Positions 4,970-7,593 of a stretch of 7,593 bases of DNA are shown piece by piece. A program made the translations under genes and the position numbers. This DNA comes from Bacillota bacterium (GTDB lineage: Bacteria > Bacillota > Clostridia > Acetivibrionales > DSM-1351). The notes beneath the pieces are model-generated. The model was not told the DNA's origin. It searched no databases and was given only the letters and a program-made list of their open reading frames with translations. Within the stretch, counting starts at the first letter, position 1. Each line of letters begins with the position of its first letter. Location of the stretch: the NCBI GenBank assembly GCA_023436485.1, contig JAEZIU010000068.1:1-7593 (forward strand), written 5' to 3'.

Positions 4970-6394
4970 TTAAAATGGCTTGGGAGTACTCTTTCCCAAT
5001 AACATCATTTTTAAATTTATAAGGTCAAGTGCATCAATATTACCATCATTATTAACATCAGCTATAGCCATATTTTGCAAAGCACCCTTCCCTATAAGGA
5101 ATGACTTAAGAAGTGCAAAATCAATAGAATCAATTAATCCGTCCTCATTAACGTCTCCATAGTAAAGAACTGTCTCCGGTACTTTATTAATATTGAGACT
5201 CTGGGCAATGACATTCTGTAGGACTAAGTTTTTGTCATAAGAGAATTCCCAGAACATAGTACCCCCAAGGCCCATTTTCTTTACATAATCTGCCTTACAG
5301 CCGATTGATTCCTCATCTTCGTATGTAATAAAAGTACTTCCGTTATACAAATAAGGTACTTTGGCAACCTCATCCCAATAGCGTACATAATTATTTTTAC
5401 CAACATAATTTTCTTCAATATCCCAATAATCAAATACGGCAGCTTCAAATGTACCGCTTCCAAAGCCTGCAGAGGATGGTGCCGTTCCGCTTTTATACAA
5501 TCCTGTACCGGTAGGATCAGTTACGTTAATCCAACCTTTTCCTGAGAAAGCAAGACCCAGATTTAAATCAGCCGGTTCTACCCCTGCAGCAATGTAATTC
5601 TCAATAGTTGTCGACACGCAAGGATTGCCGGGATCAGCATACAGCGGAGTATTGTGGTTGGTTGTTGAATCCCATGTACCATGATAATCATAAGTCATAA
5701 CATTTATGTAATCCAGATACTTCATCATTTCTGCAATTTTACAATTTGCTATGAATTTAGCATCCGACGCTCCTGCAATACTTAACAAATATTCTTTTCC
5801 ATCCGTTACTCCCTGTGCATCCAGTGCAGTTCTGATCTCTTTAAGCAGTAAAATGTAGTTGTCACCATCGTTTGCACGGTGTGGTATGTTGTCACCGCCT
5901 TGAACCGGATATTCCCAGTCAAGATCTACACCGTCAAAACCATACTTTACAACAAAATCTACTGCAGACTGAGCACACGCTTTTCTTAGAATATCTGAAG
6001 CCGCTACATCAGAGAAATTCTTTGACCATGTCCATCCTCCTACTGATATAAGGGTCTTGATATGAGGATGTTGTTGTTTCAATTTTATCAACTGTCCAAA
6101 ATGTCCTTTGAGTTCCGTTTCCCATGTGTCATCTCCGTATGGCTTTTGGGTATCAATCCACGGGTCCCCAACTGTAATAGTTCCGTCAGCCGATAAATTA
6201 GCAAATGCAAAGTTAATGTGTGTCAACAAGGAAGGATTAATATCTTCAACCTCAACGGCTCTCTGATAGCCACCCCACGAAGTAAAATATGCTACATTTC
6301 TGTATGTATGCTCATTAGCGGCAACACTAAAAATGCCTAAACAACTAAGCAATAGTGATGCAATTATTGAAAATGCCATTAATTTCAGCTTCAA
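4970..6394 (-). CDS. Secreted cellulosomal chitinase: GH18-dockerin I
   Basis: This 474-residue precursor is expected to cleave beta-1,4-GlcNAc links in chitin by substrate-assisted catalysis, outside the cell on the cellulosome. The signal peptide is residues 1-26 (KLK n-region, core 7-22, likely cut at VAA-N). The GH18 barrel (about 30-395) shows SVGGW (117-121), the catalytic motif D154-G-V-D157-L-D159-W-E161 with E161 as proton donor, MTYDY (233-237), and the late Trp W382. The segment about 280-365 fits the chitinase insertion domain. The dockerin (about 411-467) has calcium loops D414-x-N-x-D-G-x-x-D-x-x-D and D446-x-N-x-D-G-x-x-D-x-x-D, with SI and AL at the recognition positions. There is no separate chitin-binding module. 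The start is TTG: AAAGGGG at 6403-6409 is 8 nt upstream, whereas the first in-frame ATG (6377-6379) is 23 nt away and would lose the KLK charges. It has its own promoter. Confidence 0.95.
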   Translation of the reverse strand: MKLKLMAFSIIASLLLSCLGIFSVAANEHTYRNVAYFTSWGGYQRAVEVEDINPSLLTHINFAFANLSADGTITVGDPWIDTQKPYGDDTWETELKGHFGQLIKLKQQHPHIKTLISVGGWTWSKNFSDVAASDILRKACAQSAVDFVVKYGFDGVDLDWEYPVQGGDNIPHRANDGDNYILLLKEIRTALDAQGVTDGKEYLLSIAGASDAKFIANCKIAEMMKYLDYINVMTYDYHGTWDSTTNHNTPLYADPGNPCVSTTIENYIAAGVEPADLNLGLAFSGKGWINVTDPTGTGLYKSGTAPSSAGFGSGTFEAAVFDYWDIEENYVGKNNYVRYWDEVAKVPYLYNGSTFITYEDEESIGCKADYVKKMGLGGTMFWEFSYDKNLVLQNVIAQSLNINKVPETVLYYGDVNEDGLIDSIDFALLKSFLIGKGALQNMAIADVNNDGNIDALDLINLKMMLLGKSTPKPF

Positions 6395-6402
6395 TTAACA
6401 TT

Positions 6403-6409
6403 CCCCTTT
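6403..6409 (-). promoter_or_regulatory. Ribosome binding site supporting the TTG start of the chitinase
   Basis: AAAGGGG on the - strand is 8 nt before TTG at 6392-6394. An ATG just after the site is out of frame with the chitinase, and the first in-frame ATG is too far away. Confidence 0.7.
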
Positions 6410-6426
6410 CTAAGTTTTTTACATAA

Positions 6427-6435
6427 ATTATATCA
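6427..6435 (-). promoter_or_regulatory. Extended -10 promoter of the chitinase gene
   Basis: On the - strand, TGATATAAT is a perfect extended -10 (TGnTATAAT). No good -35 box lies 16-18 nt upstream (best AATACA), as is common with extended -10 promoters. Transcription would start near 6420, about 26 nt before the TTG. It lies downstream of the terminator at 6485-6519, so the chitinase is its own transcription unit. Confidence 0.6.
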
Positions 6436-6484
6436 TAATATTCAATAAATGTATTTTATTAGAAAATATTCGACTTTTTGCAAT

Positions 6485-6519
6485 AAAAAAGCCCGGGAAT
6501 GAAATTAACTCCCAGACTT
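6485..6519 (-). terminator. Intrinsic terminator of the GH120-type gene
   Basis: On the - strand, AAGTCTGGGA pairs with TCCCGGGCTT (10 bp including two G-T wobbles), with an 11-nt loop. The 3' arm runs into a T-tract (plus-strand A run 6485-6490). It starts about 12 nt after the stop of the gene at 6532 and separates it from the chitinase. Confidence 0.85.
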
Positions 6520-6531
6520 CTTTACTAAATT

Positions 6532-7593
6532 TTAACCCCAAATTTTAATGCGATTGAATCCTGATTTCAATCCTTCAATAGGTCCTACAACAGGCTTAGC
6601 ATTTCTGGTAGTTCCTATATAATCGGTGTCAATTACGATAGGATTTCCGTTAGGGTCGTCAAAAATGGCATCAACAATACGCACATTACCAAGTGTTTCA
6701 GTTGAAACAATTTGAGTCGGTATTTCAAGCATATCTTTCTCAACATTCATCTCGAGATAAACTGCATTTCCCTCTTCAACGATTTTTACATTTGGGTTAA
6801 ATATCTTATTAGTATAACCGTTGTTTTCACGATTAAAGCCTTCAGCTCCGTTTAAATACGCATTTGATGAAATGTATGCAGGTTGTTCGGTTAACATAAA
6901 TACCTCAAGGTCACCAACACCGTGGCCAAGCACTTTTGAAACATACTCTTCATATGAAGCAGTATTGGGATTGTACCCTGCTGTTCCACTGTTTTCTATG
7001 CCTTCACCGCCAACAAATATATTGTTATAAAAACGATCATCCCCACCGTAAACCACAGCTGTACCGGCTACTTCTGTAGTGTGTGGAAAGTGGTATGGAG
7101 TAGACCTGTCAAGTACCTTTGTTAAATGGAGCTTACCGCAGCAAAGATTATTTACATATGCACCACCTTGTGAAAAATTATCAAAAGTATAATCGGAAGC
7201 AAAAATATTATTATCCACTAAGTATGGACCATGGCTTACCTCTACCATCAAGTCACGGTCGTTGTTATAATACAGGTTATTATTTACCCGAACACCTTGA
7301 GCCTGCCAATCAAGCCAAGTACCAAGTGAGCAGTTATGAATACGGTTATGATGAATTTTCACGTCAATTGCCGCATGTAGCTTTATTCCTGCAATCTCAT
7401 AGCCGAAAAACTCATGCTTCACTGCAATATTATAAATATGGTTGTTATATATTTCACTGAAAACTCCACCCATATGTCCTACGATACCGTTTTGTCCGCA
7501 ATCGTAAATAACATTGTTACGGATGATATGTGAACCTATCTTCTCCTTGCTCCAACCTATCTGCAGAGCACGGAAGACAGCCTCCATCTGATA
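6532..7593 (-). CDS. C-terminal part of a GH120-type beta-xylosidase (partial)
   Basis: The frame is open to the right edge (TAT CAG precede the first ATG, 7585-7587), so that Met is internal. About 353 residues are visible. The first part is a right-handed parallel beta-helix with NN-turn repeats (RNNVIYDC, IYNNHIYNI, IHHNRIHNC, VNNNLYYNN, VDNNIFAS). The signature WLDWQAQG and the following DLMVEVSHGP match GH120. Counting the ATG as 1, D93 and E116 are 23 residues apart, the same spacing as the nucleophile D382 and acid/base E405 that I recall for Thermoanaerobacterium saccharolyticum XylC. On that alignment about 290 residues are missing and the whole protein would be about 640, the family's length. 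The family removes xylose from xylo-oligosaccharides. There is no dockerin at the C-terminus. Secretion cannot be judged without the N-terminus. Another beta-helix glycosidase family (for example GH141) is the main alternative. Confidence 0.78.
   Translation of the reverse strand, partial: YQMEAVFRALQIGWSKEKIGSHIIRNNVIYDCGQNGIVGHMGGVFSEIYNNHIYNIAVKHEFFGYEIAGIKLHAAIDVKIHHNRIHNCSLGTWLDWQAQGVRVNNNLYYNNDRDLMVEVSHGPYLVDNNIFASDYTFDNFSQGGAYVNNLCCGKLHLTKVLDRSTPYHFPHTTEVAGTAVVYGGDDRFYNNIFVGGEGIENSGTAGYNPNTASYEEYVSKVLGHGVGDLEVFMLTEQPAYISSNAYLNGAEGFNRENNGYTNKIFNPNVKIVEEGNAVYLEMNVEKDMLEIPTQIVSTETLGNVRIVDAIFDDPNGNPIVIDTDYIGTTRNAKPVVGPIEGLKSGFNRIKIWG

Noticed and set aside
4980..5463. Short frames on either strand within the chitinase 3' half
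   Set aside because: They are shadows of the dockerin and GH18 coding sequence, without start signals or recognisable domains.
6821..7460. + strand frames opposite the GH120-type gene
   Set aside because: Tyr/His-rich translations typical of the antisense of Asn-rich beta-helix repeats; no ribosome site or family likeness.

Overview
The window looks like chromosomal DNA from a mesophilic, cellulosome-forming clostridium of the Ruminiclostridium type (R. cellulolyticum, R. papyrosolvens or R. josui group). The reasons are low-GC, Firmicute-style genes with strong AAGGAG-type ribosome binding sites, two secreted glycoside hydrolases ending in type-I dockerins, and a beta-helix xylosidase-like enzyme beside them. 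The species is inferred from these traits, not from a database match.

Left edge (1-701, + strand): the last 19 codons of a membrane protein that fits the end of CcdA, then a membrane-anchored ResA/TlpA-type thioredoxin with a CKYC active site. A hairpin terminator follows and runs into the end of the next, convergent gene. These two genes would carry reducing power across the membrane to extracytoplasmic thiols.

Middle (689-2884, - strand): a three-gene run transcribed leftwards, in the order DinB-like metal-binding four-helix protein, HAD-family hydrolase with an altered motif I, and an acyltransferase-fold protein. The third resembles the PksD/PedC acyl hydrolases of trans-AT polyketide synthases rather than housekeeping FabD: it has GSSLGE in place of GHSLGE, and Gln where FabD has its malonate-binding Arg. 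No PKS gene is in view.

Divergent control region (2885-3134): an extended -10 promoter serves the leftward run. A sigma-A-like promoter (TTGATA, 17 nt, TAAAAT) serves the rightward mannanase and is tiled with an inverted repeat, a 22-bp-spaced direct repeat and a small palindrome over the -10. It looks like a regulated promoter, but the region is AT-rich.

Right half (3135-7593): a secreted CBM35-GH26-dockerin mannanase (+) converges on a secreted GH18-dockerin chitinase (-), with a 17-bp hairpin lacking a U-tract between them. Upstream of the chitinase, on the same strand but separated by a good intrinsic terminator, is the C-terminal part of a GH120-type beta-xylosidase that runs off the window. 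The three enzymes form a small polysaccharide-degradation island. Two are cellulosomal; the third shows no dockerin at its C-terminus.

Three start codons differ from the longest or most obvious choice: ATG 3135 for the mannanase, ATG 2359 for the HAD protein, and TTG 6394 for the chitinase. I saw no RNA genes, CRISPR arrays or insertion sequences, and no intergenic gap exceeds 300 bases.
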